Numbered from the stretch's first letter, positions 51,498-60,559 are shown. The stretch is 64,000 nucleotides of DNA from Paenibacillus lignilyticus (GCF_017942085.1 NZ_JAGKSP010000002.1:186001-250000); one strand, 5' to 3'. Notes: a model not told the origin generated them from the sequence alone. Translations and numbers: made by a program.

Positions 51498-52757
51498 ATG
51501 CAATGGTTCCATTCTTTATCTATCCGAAATAAGCTCCTTGTCGGCTGCTACACGATTGTAGCTACATTTTCCATCGCGCTGTTGCTTGGCCTTGCACTTA
51601 CTGGCGGAAGTCTCATACTGGGATTAGTCATCATTGTACTTGCCGCAGCTGCCACGTTCCCTCTTGTCAGGGTTATTGAGACAGCGCTTACATCATCGAT
51701 CGATGAAATGACCTCCATCGCATTCGGTATCGCGAAGGGCGACTTCACGCAGAAGGTGGATGTATCCTCATCCGCTTCGCTCGGCGAGCTTGGCCATTCC
51801 TTCAACAGCATGGTAGACAAGCTTCGTGACATTCTGAAAGAAACCTCGACCATTTCAAGAATCGTGAATGATACAAGCCGCAGCATCTTTGATAAAAATA
51901 TCGATTTAAAGAAAGTGATGGAGCAAGTAGCCGCATCTGCCGGCGAGCTTGCCACCGGGGCGAATCAAATTTCCGAGGATGTCGGCGACATGGCGGACTC
52001 CATCCGTGAAATCGAGGACAAAGTGTCCTCTTACGCACACTCCACGAAAGTGATGAACGAACGCTCCGAACAGACGCTAAGTTTGGTTGAGCGCGGACGG
52101 CAAGCGGTTGAGAGCCAATCGACAGGGATGTCCCGCAACGTTGAAGCAACCTCTCAGGTATCCGAAGCTATTGAAGAGCTGGCACGCAAAGCAGCCGGCA
52201 TCTCCGCGATTACCCGCACCATCTCGGACCTGGCTGAGCAAACGAACCTGCTGTCGCTGAATGCTTCCATCGAGGCGGCGCGCGCCGGCGAGCATGGCCG
52301 CGGATTCGCAGTCGTTGCGCAGGAAGTGCGCAAGCTTGCAGAGGAATCCACTTCCTCGACCAAGGAAGTATTCAACCTGGTTCGCAGCATCGACACCGGC
52401 GTAAAACAAGCCATCCAGAACATTAAAGTCAACGAAGAGGTTGTGCAGCTCCAAATGAAGATGCTTCAGGACTCTGAAGTAATATTCTCAGAGCTGGTTA
52501 CAAGCGTTGAGTTTATTACCGAGCAGATTGCACAGTTCTCCGGCGAGAGCGATCAAATGATGGAGAGCGCCCGTAAAATTTCAAGCGCCATCCAAAGCAT
52601 CTCTGCCATTACACAGCAATCCGCAGCAGGCACTGAGGAAGTATCGGCTTCGATGAACGATCAAATCGGCTCCGTGCAGGCCGTGGTTACGGAAACCGAG
52701 AAAATGCAGCAGACGGTTATGCAGCTGCAGCGTACGATGTCGATTTTCAAAATCTAG
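51498..52757 (+). CDS. Methyl-accepting chemotaxis protein without an ectodomain
   Basis: 419 aa. Two transmembrane segments (about 13-35 and 38-58) are separated by only a few residues, so there is no extracellular ligand-binding domain. A HAMP region (about 60-115) and the long signalling coiled coil follow. The conserved hairpin tip is [43 protein letters not shown]. It probably senses an internal or membrane-state signal, or works with a partner. AAAGGAG precedes the ATG. Confidence 0.92.
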   Translation: MQWFHSLSIRNKLLVGCYTIVATFSIALLLGLALTGGSLILGLVIIVLAAAATFPLVRVIETALTSSIDEMTSIAFGIAKGDFTQKVDVSSSASLGELGHSFNSMVDKLRDILKETSTISRIVNDTSRSIFDKNIDLKKVMEQVAASAGELATGANQISEDVGDMADSIREIEDKVSSYAHSTKVMNERSEQTLSLVERGRQAVESQSTGMSRNVEATSQVSEAIEELARKAAGISAITRTISDLAEQTNLLSLNASIEAARAGEHGRGFAVVAQEVRKLAEESTSSTKEVFNLVRSIDTGVKQAIQNIKVNEEVVQLQMKMLQDSEVIFSELVTSVEFITEQIAQFSGESDQMMESARKISSAIQSISAITQQSAAGTEEVSASMNDQIGSVQAVVTETEKMQQTVMQLQRTMSIFKI

Positions 52758-52779
52758 TTCACTACATATTAAACCTAAA

Positions 52780-52827
52780 GAAGACCTCCCGCTCCAGCCA
52801 TCTCTGGTTGAATCGGGAGGTCTTCTG
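52780..52827. terminator. Bidirectional terminator after the chemoreceptor
   Basis: AGAAGACCTCCCG pairs with CGGGAGGTCTTCT and encloses a CCAG-CTGG inner pair. Convergent genes flank it. Confidence 0.88.
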
Positions 52828-52844
52828 TTGTAGCGGATGGAAAT

Positions 52845-53507
52845 CTAGGATAGCCCTTGAGTGTAATCAAATCCGACCGCTTGCAGGAAAGCTCTTGCGA
52901 GCACCGCATGACCGGCTTGACTCGGATGAACGCGATCCCATGCAATCGTTGCCGGGTAGATATGCGCCATGACCCGGTTAAAGGCAGCCTGAGTATCCAC
53001 AAACAACGCATCATGCTTAGCTGCTATTTCACGAACGATCGCGCCGTAACGATCCATCTGAGCTCTCATGGCATCGTTTGGATTCGGTTCAAGGTAGAAC
53101 GGCGTCATCAATACGAGCCCTTTCAGCTTCGGCCTTGTTTGTACGACGAGTTCTTCTAAGGTTGCCGCGTACTCTTCCGGGTACACATGCGACTCTGTAA
53201 TCAGAGGTGTATCGAATTGACGCCACACGTCATTGGTACCGATCATAATCGACAGCCAATCCGGCTTCTGATCCAGCACATCCGTCTGCCAGCGCGCCTT
53301 TAAATCAAGCACTGTATTTCCGCTCGTTCCGACGTTGACAACGCGAATGCCGCGTTCCGGATAGGCTGCAGTCAGCAACGCATCCACTTGGCCTACATAC
53401 CCTTTGCCTATCGCATCGAACAGCCCTTCTCCTACAGGCCGCGCTCGGCCGCAATCTGTGATGGAATCCCCAATCATAACCAGCTTATCCTTCGCCTCTA
53501 ACAACAT
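52845..53507 (-). CDS. SGNH/GDSL-family esterase
   Basis: 220 aa, no signal peptide. Block I VMIGDSITDCGR (catalytic serine), block III IGTNDVWRQF and block V WDRVHPSQAGH (aspartate and histidine) are all present. The family deacylates sugars and lipids. It begins 13 bases after the acetylxylan-esterase-type gene, so the two esterases probably work on the same acetylated plant polysaccharide fragments. Confidence 0.92.
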   Translation of the reverse strand: MLLEAKDKLVMIGDSITDCGRARPVGEGLFDAIGKGYVGQVDALLTAAYPERGIRVVNVGTSGNTVLDLKARWQTDVLDQKPDWLSIMIGTNDVWRQFDTPLITESHVYPEEYAATLEELVVQTRPKLKGLVLMTPFYLEPNPNDAMRAQMDRYGAIVREIAAKHDALFVDTQAAFNRVMAHIYPATIAWDRVHPSQAGHAVLARAFLQAVGFDYTQGLS

Positions 53508-53520
53508 GGACGTACCCTCC

Positions 53521-54480
53521 CTATTCCGCTAAGAAAAACTGCATAATTTTATCATTCAAGCCCGGCAATCCTTCATGGCCGAAGTCCGGAAAAATTTCAA
53601 GCCGCTTCTTCGAGGTCATCTTATTATAGGCCGCGAACTGCGTGGATGGCGGGCAGATCGTATCCATTAAACCTACGCCCATCAACACTTCGCCTTGAAT
53701 CCGGTCAGCCAAATGCTGAATGTCTATGTAACCCAGCTGCGTGAAAATCTCATCCTCGCGCTCATGCTGCGGATCGAAATGACGGAAGTACGTACGCAGC
53801 TCATGGTAGGCGTCCTTGGCCAGGTCCATTTCCCATACGCGTCTGTAGTCGCTGAGGAACGGGAATACAGGTGCAAGCTTCGCAATTCTCGGCTCGAGCG
53901 CCGCACAGGCAATCGTCAAGGCGCCGCCTTGCGAGCCGCCCATTGCGTAGACTCGGCTCGGATCAACTTCAGGCATATTCAGGGCGATACCTGCCAGCTG
54001 AGCCGTGTCGAGGAAGATATGGCGAAACAACAACTGATCCGGCTCGTCATCAAGACCACGGATGATGTGACCGTGATGGGTATTGCCTTTAACGCTGCCG
54101 CTGTCTTCGGACTTGCCGCCTTGACCGCGGCAATCCATGGCGAACACGGAATAGCCAAGGGATACATAAGCGAGACGCTCCGTCCAATCGCCGGAATGAC
54201 CGGTGTAACCGTGAAATTGAACCACCGCAGGATGTGGCGCTGCCGCGTTCCGAGGACGCGCATATTGCGCATGAACACGCGCACCTTTGACGCCGGTGAA
54301 GTAGAGATCGAAGCATTCCGCCTGCGGCGTTTGGAACGCACTGGGAATAAGCTCGACGGCAGCATCTGTCTGGCGCATTTCCGTTACTGCGCGATCCCAG
54401 TATGCATCGAAATCAGCAGGTTTCGGATTGATTCCTGTATACGTTTTCAATTCATGAAGCGGCATATCAATGGCTGGCAT
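53521..54480 (-). CDS. Acetylxylan esterase/cephalosporin-C deacetylase family (CE7)
   Basis: 319 aa alpha/beta hydrolase. QFHGYTGHSGDW (oxyanion region), the nucleophile motif GGSQGG, DTICPPSTQFAAYN (aspartate) and FPDFGHEGLPG (histidine) match CE7 enzymes, which remove acetyl groups from xylo-oligosaccharides. There is no signal peptide, typical of CE7. It is the first gene of a two-esterase operon. Confidence 0.93.
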   Translation of the reverse strand: MPAIDMPLHELKTYTGINPKPADFDAYWDRAVTEMRQTDAAVELIPSAFQTPQAECFDLYFTGVKGARVHAQYARPRNAAAPHPAVVQFHGYTGHSGDWTERLAYVSLGYSVFAMDCRGQGGKSEDSGSVKGNTHHGHIIRGLDDEPDQLLFRHIFLDTAQLAGIALNMPEVDPSRVYAMGGSQGGALTIACAALEPRIAKLAPVFPFLSDYRRVWEMDLAKDAYHELRTYFRHFDPQHEREDEIFTQLGYIDIQHLADRIQGEVLMGVGLMDTICPPSTQFAAYNKMTSKKRLEIFPDFGHEGLPGLNDKIMQFFLAE

Positions 54481-54647
54481 GTTCTATCCCCTTTTCAACT
54501 TATTCCCTTACATGTTACGTGTTTGAGACTAACCGTGTAAAGAGGGATCTTTCATGCATGATCAAAGGATGGCAGGGCAAAATGAGATCGACCGAGTACT
54601 GCATGCTACACAAGTACATTATCGCACGGAGCGGAGGGACTGGGAAC

Positions 54648-55580
54648 ATGTTCGGGATGCCTGTAACAAAGCGGGTGTTGGTGCTGCTGCTTGCCTGGAC
54701 CGCATTATTAAGCTCCTCGTCACATGCTGACGATGCCGGCTCCTCGCCTGCCGACTTGCCGCGGGTCAGCAGCGTCAGTGAAAGCGAACCACAGCCAAAA
54801 GCTGAACAGGAAGGAAACGCGATCGGGAGCGGTGCCGATGGCGCCGATGCCAAGCGCGCTGAACCTTCTTTCAACAGCGAACAGAAACGCAAGAAGAAAC
54901 GCAGCGCCATGTCATGGGTAAAGCTGCAGCAGCAGTTTCCCGGTTCGTTCGTTGTCTGGGGACCGCGAGGGTCACGCAGAGTGGCGCTGACCTTCGATGA
55001 TGTGCCTGATCCGCGCTATACGCCTCAGGTGCTGGAGATTCTTGCTCGCTATAAAGTAAGAGCCACTTTCTTCGTCGTCGGCAACCGCGCAGCCAAGCAC
55101 CCCGCTCTTGTACGGCGCATGCGCAAGGAAGGCCATATTATCGGCAATCATTCGTATGATCATGCGGTGTTCTCGCGCATTTCCCGCTATGCTTTCGAGC
55201 AGCAAATTTGGCGAACCGATTGGATACTGCGTCCTCTTGCCGGATACAGTCCCAAATTCATTCGACCGCCCTACGGCGAGATTACCCCTCAGCAAGTGGA
55301 TTGGCTGCGGCGGAGAGGTTACATCGTGGTCAATTGGGATGTGGATTCCGTCGACTGGAAAAGTCTCGACAGCAACAGCATTCTCATCAATATCAAACGA
55401 ACGCTGCAACCCGGTTCTATCATTTTGCAGCATGCCGGCGGCGGCGAAGGACAGGATTTATCAGGCACGGTCGCTGCGCTGCCAAGGCTTATCCGGATGC
55501 TCCACAGCAAAGGGTATCAGATCGTCACACTGCCCGAGCTGCTGAATAAACCAGAGGCTCGCGGTGCACGGACGAGGTAA
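54648..55580 (+). CDS. Polysaccharide deacetylase (NodB fold)
   Basis: 310 aa from the ATG nine bases behind GGAGGG (54648); it starts with a signal or anchor segment (RVLVLLLAWTALLSSSSHA) and a low-complexity linker. The NodB domain has VALTFDDVPD (Asp-Asp), GNHSYDH (metal histidines), RPPYGE, VNWDVDSVDW and ILQHAGGGEG. It should deacetylate N-acetyl sugars of peptidoglycan or chitin outside the membrane. Several PdaA/PdaB-like paralogues exist in sporeformers; the exact role is undecided. Confidence 0.9.
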   Translation: MFGMPVTKRVLVLLLAWTALLSSSSHADDAGSSPADLPRVSSVSESEPQPKAEQEGNAIGSGADGADAKRAEPSFNSEQKRKKKRSAMSWVKLQQQFPGSFVVWGPRGSRRVALTFDDVPDPRYTPQVLEILARYKVRATFFVVGNRAAKHPALVRRMRKEGHIIGNHSYDHAVFSRISRYAFEQQIWRTDWILRPLAGYSPKFIRPPYGEITPQQVDWLRRRGYIVVNWDVDSVDWKSLDSNSILINIKRTLQPGSIILQHAGGGEGQDLSGTVAALPRLIRMLHSKGYQIVTLPELLNKPEARGARTR

Positions 55581-55585
55581 AAATA

Positions 55586-55613
55586 AAACGGCAGCCCCAC
55601 CGGGCTGCCGTTT
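55586..55613. terminator. Bidirectional terminator after the deacetylase
   Basis: AAACGGCAGCCC pairs with GGGCTGCCGTTT around CACC, between convergent genes. Confidence 0.9.
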
Positions 55614-55626
55614 GCATCGCACTATG

Positions 55627-56415
55627 CTATTCCAGAACAAATACTTTCACGTATTGGAAGCCGAACATCTTGGCTTGCTCTTGCGATTGCGGTACGAAAA
55701 TATCGATACGGTCGCCTTTTATGGCACCGCCCATGTCTGCTGCAATGGCCATCATGCCGCCAACCGGAAGTCCGCCATGGTCATAACCCGTAACATAGAC
55801 CTTGCTGCCCATCGGGATGACGTTCGGGTCAACTGCAATTGTCCCCAGCTTAAGCGGGTTACCGAAGTAGTCCACTGCGCCCCACGAGCCGTTCTCCGAA
55901 GCAGCGGCTGTATAAGCACTTGCTTTAGCTTGAACAACTTCCGAATAGTTATAATTGCTGTTGCCGATTGTGATGATTTCTTCTTTTTTGTCCAAGGAGG
56001 TCATTTTCATCGACTTCCCTACTGCTGCTTTAGATGCAGCTTTTACGGCTTTCGGTGCGGCTTTCGCTTTCGATTTTGAAGCTGCCTTAGGTGCTGCCTT
56101 TGCTTTTGGCGCTGCTTTAGGTGCTGCCTTCTCTTTCGCGGCCTTCTCGATCGGTGCTGCCTTTGCGGTTGCCGCCGTCTTCACAACTTTCGAAGCAGGA
56201 ATCACGATGCTCAGCCCTGCATAAATGTTGTTTGGATCAATCATCGGATTAGCTTTCAGCATTTGCTGAAGGGAAATACCGAACTGCTTGGAAAGCTCCC
56301 AGAACGTGTCGCCGTCTTTCGCGCTGTACGTCGATGCTGCGCTTGCCGAGTGTGTAAAAACAGCAAAGCTCAGCGCTGCAATAATCGCGCTTTTCTTCCA
56401 TACCTGTTTCATCAA
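55627..56415 (-). CDS. Secreted LysM-3D-domain cell-wall protein
   Basis: 262 aa. After a signal peptide ending near ASA come one LysM domain (YSAKDGDTFWELSKQFGISLQ, about 30-75), a Lys/Ala/Pro-rich linker of some 65 residues (AKAAPKAAPKAKAAPK-like) and a C-terminal 3D domain (about 165-262) with the aspartates of TIAVDPNVIP, AADMGGAI and GDRIDIFVP. LysM binds wall glycan; 3D domains occur in lytic transglycosylase-like enzymes such as YocH. A ydaO-type c-di-AMP riboswitch lies upstream. The start is TTG 56415 or ATG 56412 behind AGGAGG. Confidence 0.9.
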   Translation of the reverse strand: MMKQVWKKSAIIAALSFAVFTHSASAASTYSAKDGDTFWELSKQFGISLQQMLKANPMIDPNNIYAGLSIVIPASKVVKTAATAKAAPIEKAAKEKAAPKAAPKAKAAPKAASKSKAKAAPKAVKAASKAAVGKSMKMTSLDKKEEIITIGNSNYNYSEVVQAKASAYTAAASENGSWGAVDYFGNPLKLGTIAVDPNVIPMGSKVYVTGYDHGGLPVGGMMAIAADMGGAIKGDRIDIFVPQSQEQAKMFGFQYVKVFVLE

Positions 56416-56519
56416 GTTGTATTGCCTCCTTTTGATTTACGGATGTCATCCACATTGCACATGTGTGGATTTATTCCGTCATCGCGATGAAGGACACACA
56501 GCTTAACAGCGTGTCAAAA

Positions 56520-56715
56520 ACTTCCTTATCGCATGCGGCCTGCGAGGTTAGTTGTCGGATTCGGATTGAGGAGTTCAACCCTACGCTTCGTGAAATAAGC
56601 GATTCACCCCAGCGCCAATTGCGCGTTCAGCACTGCATTCCGGTCAAGCGGAATGTCAGGCCGGAGGGCAGTTATGCCACTCCCTAAAAGATCCCCCGTA
56701 CGTTAAGTTTCGGCT
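56520..56715 (-). promoter_or_regulatory. ydaO/yuaA-type c-di-AMP riboswitch
   Basis: On the minus strand the conserved ydaO segments are present in order: GGGTGAATCGC (56599-56609), GCGTAGGG (56581-56588 region), and CCGACAACTAACCTCGCAGGC (56538-56558). The 5' part (ACGGGGGATC near 56700) fits the first arm. The class binds cyclic di-AMP and switches off wall hydrolase and potassium genes. The downstream gene is a LysM-3D wall protein, a standard target. Boundaries are approximate; no textbook terminator is evident between it and the gene. It fills most of the 376-base gap between the kinase and the wall protein. Confidence 0.85.
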
Positions 56716-56791
56716 CGCGTAATAGAATACCATATCCGACAAAGCGAATCCTACCGGTAAATACAGGAACAGCGCTCAAAATTACCATCAT

Positions 56792-57940
56792 TTATACATT
56801 TCGCGGAAGAAAGATGCTGACCGTGGTCCCTTTCTGAGGGGTGCTCGTAATATCCATTCGTCCTCGATGACCTTCGATAATTCGATAGCAAATCATAAGT
56901 CCAAGCCCCGTTCCGCTGTCTTTCGTAGTAAAGAACGGACCGCCCAGCTTAGGCAGCTGATCATGCGGGATGCCGATCCCTTGGTCGATGATTTCGACGA
57001 TCAGCTCGCTCTGCTGATGCAGCTTCATATCAATCGTAATTACACCCCCGCTCGGCATGGCCTCGATCGCATTCTTAAGCACATTGACGAATACCTGCTT
57101 CAGCTGGTTCTCGTCGCAAAGCAGCTCCGCTGAAGTGGCATCCGCACGCGAGACGATCTGTACGTCGCGCAGAATCGCCTGCGTCTCAAGCAGCGTCAGT
57201 ACACTTTGAATGATTTTGACCAAATCATGCTTTCGGAACTGATTGGCCTGCGGCTTGGCAAGCGCCATAAATTCCTGCACGATCGAATTGATGCGGTCCA
57301 GTTCAACGAGCATAATATCGAAATATTCATGGTACTGGTCGATCTTCGTCTTCAGAAATTTCGAGAAGCCGATCAGCGACGTAAGCGGATTGCGGATTTC
57401 GTGTGCGATACCTGCGGCCATTTGACCGGCGACAGACAGCTTCTCCGACTGAATGAGCGCTTCCTCTTCCTTCTTCCGCTCACGCATATCACGGAATACA
57501 CTTTGCACGACCGTGCCTTTATCCAAGTAATTGCGAATGCGTGTACTGGACACCTCGACATCGATGATCTCGCCGCCTTCTGCAATCAGCTTGCATTCCA
57601 GAAACTCATTGGGCTCATCCGTCTGCATAATTGCCTTCACACGTTCGGCGGATCGCTCCCTGTAATCGGGGTGTATGAATCGGAAGCTCATATGACCCGT
57701 GGAGAAGTCGCTTTCCGAAATATTCAACAATTTAAGACCGGCATGATTGGCGAACAGAATATCGTTCCCGTCATGTACAAAAATCGGCTCCGGCAAATAT
57801 TTGATCAATCGTTGGTAATTGTGCATATCAGACCTGGCATCGACATCGTCCATTCCGTCCACACCATGATTGCTTTTACCCAGCTTCCTCTTCACATTCA
57901 AAGCAAGCGACTTGTTATAATATACGGCTTTCCGCCTCAT
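56792..57940 (-). CDS. PAS-domain histidine kinase, sporulation-kinase type
   Basis: 382 aa, soluble. An N-terminal basic stretch, one PAS domain (about 40-155: YLPEPIFVHDGNDILFANHAG) and a HisKA with the phospho-accepting H180 in GIAHEIRNPLTSLIGF, the segment shared with KinA/KinB/KinE-type sporulation kinases. The ATPase domain has NAIEAMPSGG (N box), DQGIGIP (G1) and FFTTKDSGTGLGL (F/G2). No response regulator is adjacent, as is usual for Spo0F-feeding kinases. Sda, encoded at 19343-19486, inhibits this kinase class; a direct link here is inference. GGAGGG precedes the ATG. Confidence 0.87.
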   Translation of the reverse strand: MRRKAVYYNKSLALNVKRKLGKSNHGVDGMDDVDARSDMHNYQRLIKYLPEPIFVHDGNDILFANHAGLKLLNISESDFSTGHMSFRFIHPDYRERSAERVKAIMQTDEPNEFLECKLIAEGGEIIDVEVSSTRIRNYLDKGTVVQSVFRDMRERKKEEEALIQSEKLSVAGQMAAGIAHEIRNPLTSLIGFSKFLKTKIDQYHEYFDIMLVELDRINSIVQEFMALAKPQANQFRKHDLVKIIQSVLTLLETQAILRDVQIVSRADATSAELLCDENQLKQVFVNVLKNAIEAMPSGGVITIDMKLHQQSELIVEIIDQGIGIPHDQLPKLGGPFFTTKDSGTGLGLMICYRIIEGHRGRMDITSTPQKGTTVSIFLPRNV

Positions 57941-58019
57941 GTCTCATACCCTCCGGGTGATGAAGTGTTCATAAGGATTTCGCCTCTAATTCTGACAAAC
58001 CCTGCACAGTTAGAAAGTT

Positions 58020-58646
58020 TTAATGTTCCTTCATCCCGCGAATCAGCGTTTGAATGCCTTGCTTAAAAATCGGCATTGTGCGCTTAAGCAGTTCATCCGT
58101 CGGTTCTGAATGGTTGCTGTAGGTGCCGATAAAGCCTTGCAGATAGTAAAATAAGATTCGGCCGTTGTTTAATGCTGCCTCTTGTGTCCGTCCCTCTGCC
58201 CCTTCAATGACCGCACTATGTAACACCTTCATAATGTGGGCAAACAGTCTGTTGCGAATGACGTTGACTTCAAGTTCCGGCTGAGGATCATCAACACGCA
58301 CAGAGGCGGACATAAACAAGACCGTTTGCAAGCTGCCGCTCGTCAGGCTGAAGAGAACATATTCGCTGCATACGGCGAGCAATTTAGCCAAGGCCGCCGT
58401 GTCCGGTTTCGTAATTTCGTCCAGCAGTTTCTGTTCTAGTGTGAGCAGCGACGGAATCGCAATCTGCTGAAGCAGCTCTTCTTTATTTTTGAAATATAAA
58501 TAAATGGCGGTATGCGAGCAGCCTGCTGCTTTGGCAATTTCGCGCATCGTTACTGCAGAATACCCCTTCTCCGCAAACAAAGCTGCTGCTGCCGCACGAA
58601 TGGCGGCTTTCATCTCTTCCGTTAATTGCTGCCTTCTCGTGGTCAT
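58020..58646 (-). CDS. TetR-family transcriptional regulator
   Basis: 208 aa. The N-terminal helix-turn-helix is AITMREIAKAAGCSHTAIYLYFKNKEELL-like (about 30-58, written here as SAVTMREIAKAAGCSHTAIY). The remaining 150 residues form a ligand-binding helical domain of unknown specificity. GAGGTG lies eight bases before the ATG. A pair of ATAACC-type palindromes just upstream of the gene suggests autoregulation. No efflux gene lies beside it. Confidence 0.92.
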   Translation of the reverse strand: MTTRRQQLTEEMKAAIRAAAAALFAEKGYSAVTMREIAKAAGCSHTAIYLYFKNKEELLQQIAIPSLLTLEQKLLDEITKPDTAALAKLLAVCSEYVLFSLTSGSLQTVLFMSASVRVDDPQPELEVNVIRNRLFAHIMKVLHSAVIEGAEGRTQEAALNNGRILFYYLQGFIGTYSNHSEPTDELLKRTMPIFKQGIQTLIRGMKEH

Positions 58647-58673
58647 AGGAGGGACACCTCATGTGTTAGTTTA

Positions 58674-58706
58674 ATAACCGTTGGTCACAGAATAACCGAT
58701 GGTTAT
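58674..58706. promoter_or_regulatory. Tandem operator-like palindromes upstream of tetR gene
   Basis: ATAACC-GAT-GGTTAT (58692-58706) is a perfect 15-base inverted repeat. A second copy, ATAACC-GTT-GGTCA (58674-58687), is imperfect and lies 18 bases away, centre to centre. Both sit within 60 bases of the TetR start, as expected for an autoregulated repressor. Confidence 0.65.
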
Positions 58707-58725
58707 CGCAACGTCAACGTTAACG

Positions 58726-58756
58726 AAAAAAGAGCGGCCGATGATCGGCCGCTCTT
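58726..58756 (-). terminator. Terminator after the LysM-CAP gene
   Basis: AAGAGCGGCC pairs with GGCCGCTCTT around a seven-base loop; on the minus strand a T6 run follows. Confidence 0.9.
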
Positions 58757-58772
58757 AGCTATTCGTATTGAA

Positions 58773-59474
58773 TTAGGACGTAAATTCTTGTACCCACTCG
58801 CCGTTGTAATAAGCAACGCCGATTTTGTTAAAGTTTTTGCTGAGGATGTTCGCTTTATGACCCGGGCTGTTCATCCATGCCTGCATCACTTCTGCCGGCG
58901 TACGCTGGCCCTTCGCGATGTTCTCACCTGCATAGGAGTAAGAAACGCCATAAGCACGCATCATATCAAACGGCGAACCGTAAGTTGGCGAATTATGATC
59001 AAAGTAATTGTTCGTATACATATCCTTTGCCTTGTCCAAAGCGACTTTCGTCAAGAGCGTATCGGATTTCAATGTGCCCAGACCTGCATTGGCACGTTCT
59101 TTGTTAACGAGTGTAACGACTTGAGCGGCAAACGTGCTCTTATCTGTCGTGCTTGTCCCTGCATTGGTGTTCGACGATCCACTGTTTGACGATCCAGTGT
59201 TCGAGGAACCTGTCGTAACCGGAACCTTGATTGTCATGCCCGCCCAAATGATATTCGGGTTCGCAATGTTTGGATTCGCTGCAATCAGCTTGCTCAGGCT
59301 AATCCCGTATTTCGTTGCGATTTTGTACATCGTGTCGCTGTTCGTAACCTTATACGAGACGGAACTGTTCACTGTGGCTGCTTCTGCCTTCTGCAGGGCC
59401 GCTCCTCCTCCAGCCACGATCAAACCGGCTGCGAGTACGCTAGCTACACCTATACGAAATGGTTGCATCTTCAT
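58773..59474 (-). CDS. Secreted LysM-CAP (SCP-like) protein
   Basis: 233 aa. Signal peptide (FRIGVASVLAAGLIVAGGGAA), one LysM domain (about 40-82, YKVTNSDTMYKIATKYGISLSKL), a Ser/Asn/Gly/Thr-rich linker, and a CAP domain (about 115-233) with ALDKAKDMYTNNYFDHNSPTYG, GENIAKGQRTPAEVMQAWMNSPGHKANIL. It resembles YkwD-type proteins. The role of bacterial CAP proteins is not settled. GGAGG precedes the ATG. Confidence 0.92.
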   Translation of the reverse strand: MKMQPFRIGVASVLAAGLIVAGGGAALQKAEAATVNSSVSYKVTNSDTMYKIATKYGISLSKLIAANPNIANPNIIWAGMTIKVPVTTGSSNTGSSNSGSSNTNAGTSTTDKSTFAAQVVTLVNKERANAGLGTLKSDTLLTKVALDKAKDMYTNNYFDHNSPTYGSPFDMMRAYGVSYSYAGENIAKGQRTPAEVMQAWMNSPGHKANILSKNFNKIGVAYYNGEWVQEFTS

Positions 59475-59590
59475 GAATATTTCCTCCTTGTTATGGTTAT
59501 CGTGTGTGCCGACCTTTCGACGCCACCCATGTTAACACGGGGAAATAGCAAAATACACCTCATAAAATATGGAAACCGATCGTATGGATG

Positions 59591-60559
59591 CTAAAAATCA
59601 TCGAAAACAAAGTCCAATTTATCCGCCTTTTTCAGGTTGCAGGTCGCACATGCGCAGACGCAGTTTGCAGGAGAAGAAAGTCCTCCCTTTGACTTCGGCA
59701 GCACATGGTCAATCGTGTCGCCGTAACGGCCGCAGTACTTGCAAATATAGTCGTCGCGCTGCAGCACCAGCAGCCGGAAATCCGTCTTCGTATAGAGCTT
59801 GTGAATCAAGCCCGGATTGATAATGCCGGCGGCGCCTTCCTCCACCATCCGCACGGCCATCTCCGTCGGAATATCGGTTGACCAACGCTTCCCGGTTTCA
59901 CGGTGACCACGCAGCCGAATATGTCCGCGGCCACGATCATTAAGGAGCGACGTCTTGTATGTAAAAGCACCCTTAATCGGCATGATGTTCCGATTCGGCG
60001 GACGCACCGCAACCTGTTCAACCCCGCTGATTTCCGCTTTTAAGCTTTTGATCTTCGCTGCTTTGGATCGTTTGTGACGGCGTTTGCGCTTGCGCTTTGT
60101 TGCAGGTGCCGGTACTGCTTCGTCCGAAGCGGCAGGGGCCGCTTGCGTTTGCACACTTGTCGAGTCATCGTGCGCGCGATCACGGTCAGCGTCGTTAGTT
60201 GCCGGCGATACAGAGGCTGCCTGTCCCTCTTGGGCTGCGGCAGTCTGCTTGGACACCGCATTTCGCTTCTTGCGGCGGCGCTTCCGCTTCCGTACCGGCT
60301 TGGCAGGAGCATCCTCTTCAGCAGCTACATATTGATCTGCTTCATCATCCTCATCGACATGCTCATCCTCATGGTCGAATTCCGGAAAATGAACAATCTC
60401 TACCGTGTTTTCAAAAGCCGCATCGCCCGGTGCAGCCTGCCGCTTCCTCTTGCGCAGACAAGTTCGGCAAATCCCGCGCCTGCCGCTGCTTCCCGCACGC
60501 TTGGTGAACGCTGTAAGCGGCTTCTCTATTTTGCATGCCGTGCATGGCTTCATATCCAT
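59591..60559 (-). CDS. HNH endonuclease with N-terminal zinc motif and basic linker
   Basis: 322 aa. An N-terminal Cys motif (MKPCTACKIEKPLTAF... CRTCLRKRKRQ) could bind zinc. Residues about 45-185 are low-complexity, acidic then strongly basic (RKRKRRRKKRNAV, KRKRKRRHKRSK). The C-terminal HNH domain has CKYCGRYGDTIDHVLPKSKGG and NCVCACATCNLKKADK, with the metal and catalytic histidine residues. It should be a DNA-binding nuclease; no restriction methylase or toxin partner is adjacent. The ATG is six bases from GGAAG. Confidence 0.87.
   Translation of the reverse strand: MDMKPCTACKIEKPLTAFTKRAGSSGRRGICRTCLRKRKRQAAPGDAAFENTVEIVHFPEFDHEDEHVDEDDEADQYVAAEEDAPAKPVRKRKRRRKKRNAVSKQTAAAQEGQAASVSPATNDADRDRAHDDSTSVQTQAAPAASDEAVPAPATKRKRKRRHKRSKAAKIKSLKAEISGVEQVAVRPPNRNIMPIKGAFTYKTSLLNDRGRGHIRLRGHRETGKRWSTDIPTEMAVRMVEEGAAGIINPGLIHKLYTKTDFRLLVLQRDDYICKYCGRYGDTIDHVLPKSKGGLSSPANCVCACATCNLKKADKLDFVFDDF

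Noticed and set aside
56020..56190. DNA tandem repeat in the LysM-3D gene
   Set aside because: The repetition reflects an in-frame Lys/Ala/Pro linker, not a non-coding repeat or CRISPR-like array.
56463..56687. Plus-strand frame of 74 codons upstream of the kinase
   Set aside because: It coincides with the ydaO riboswitch on the other strand and has no protein features.
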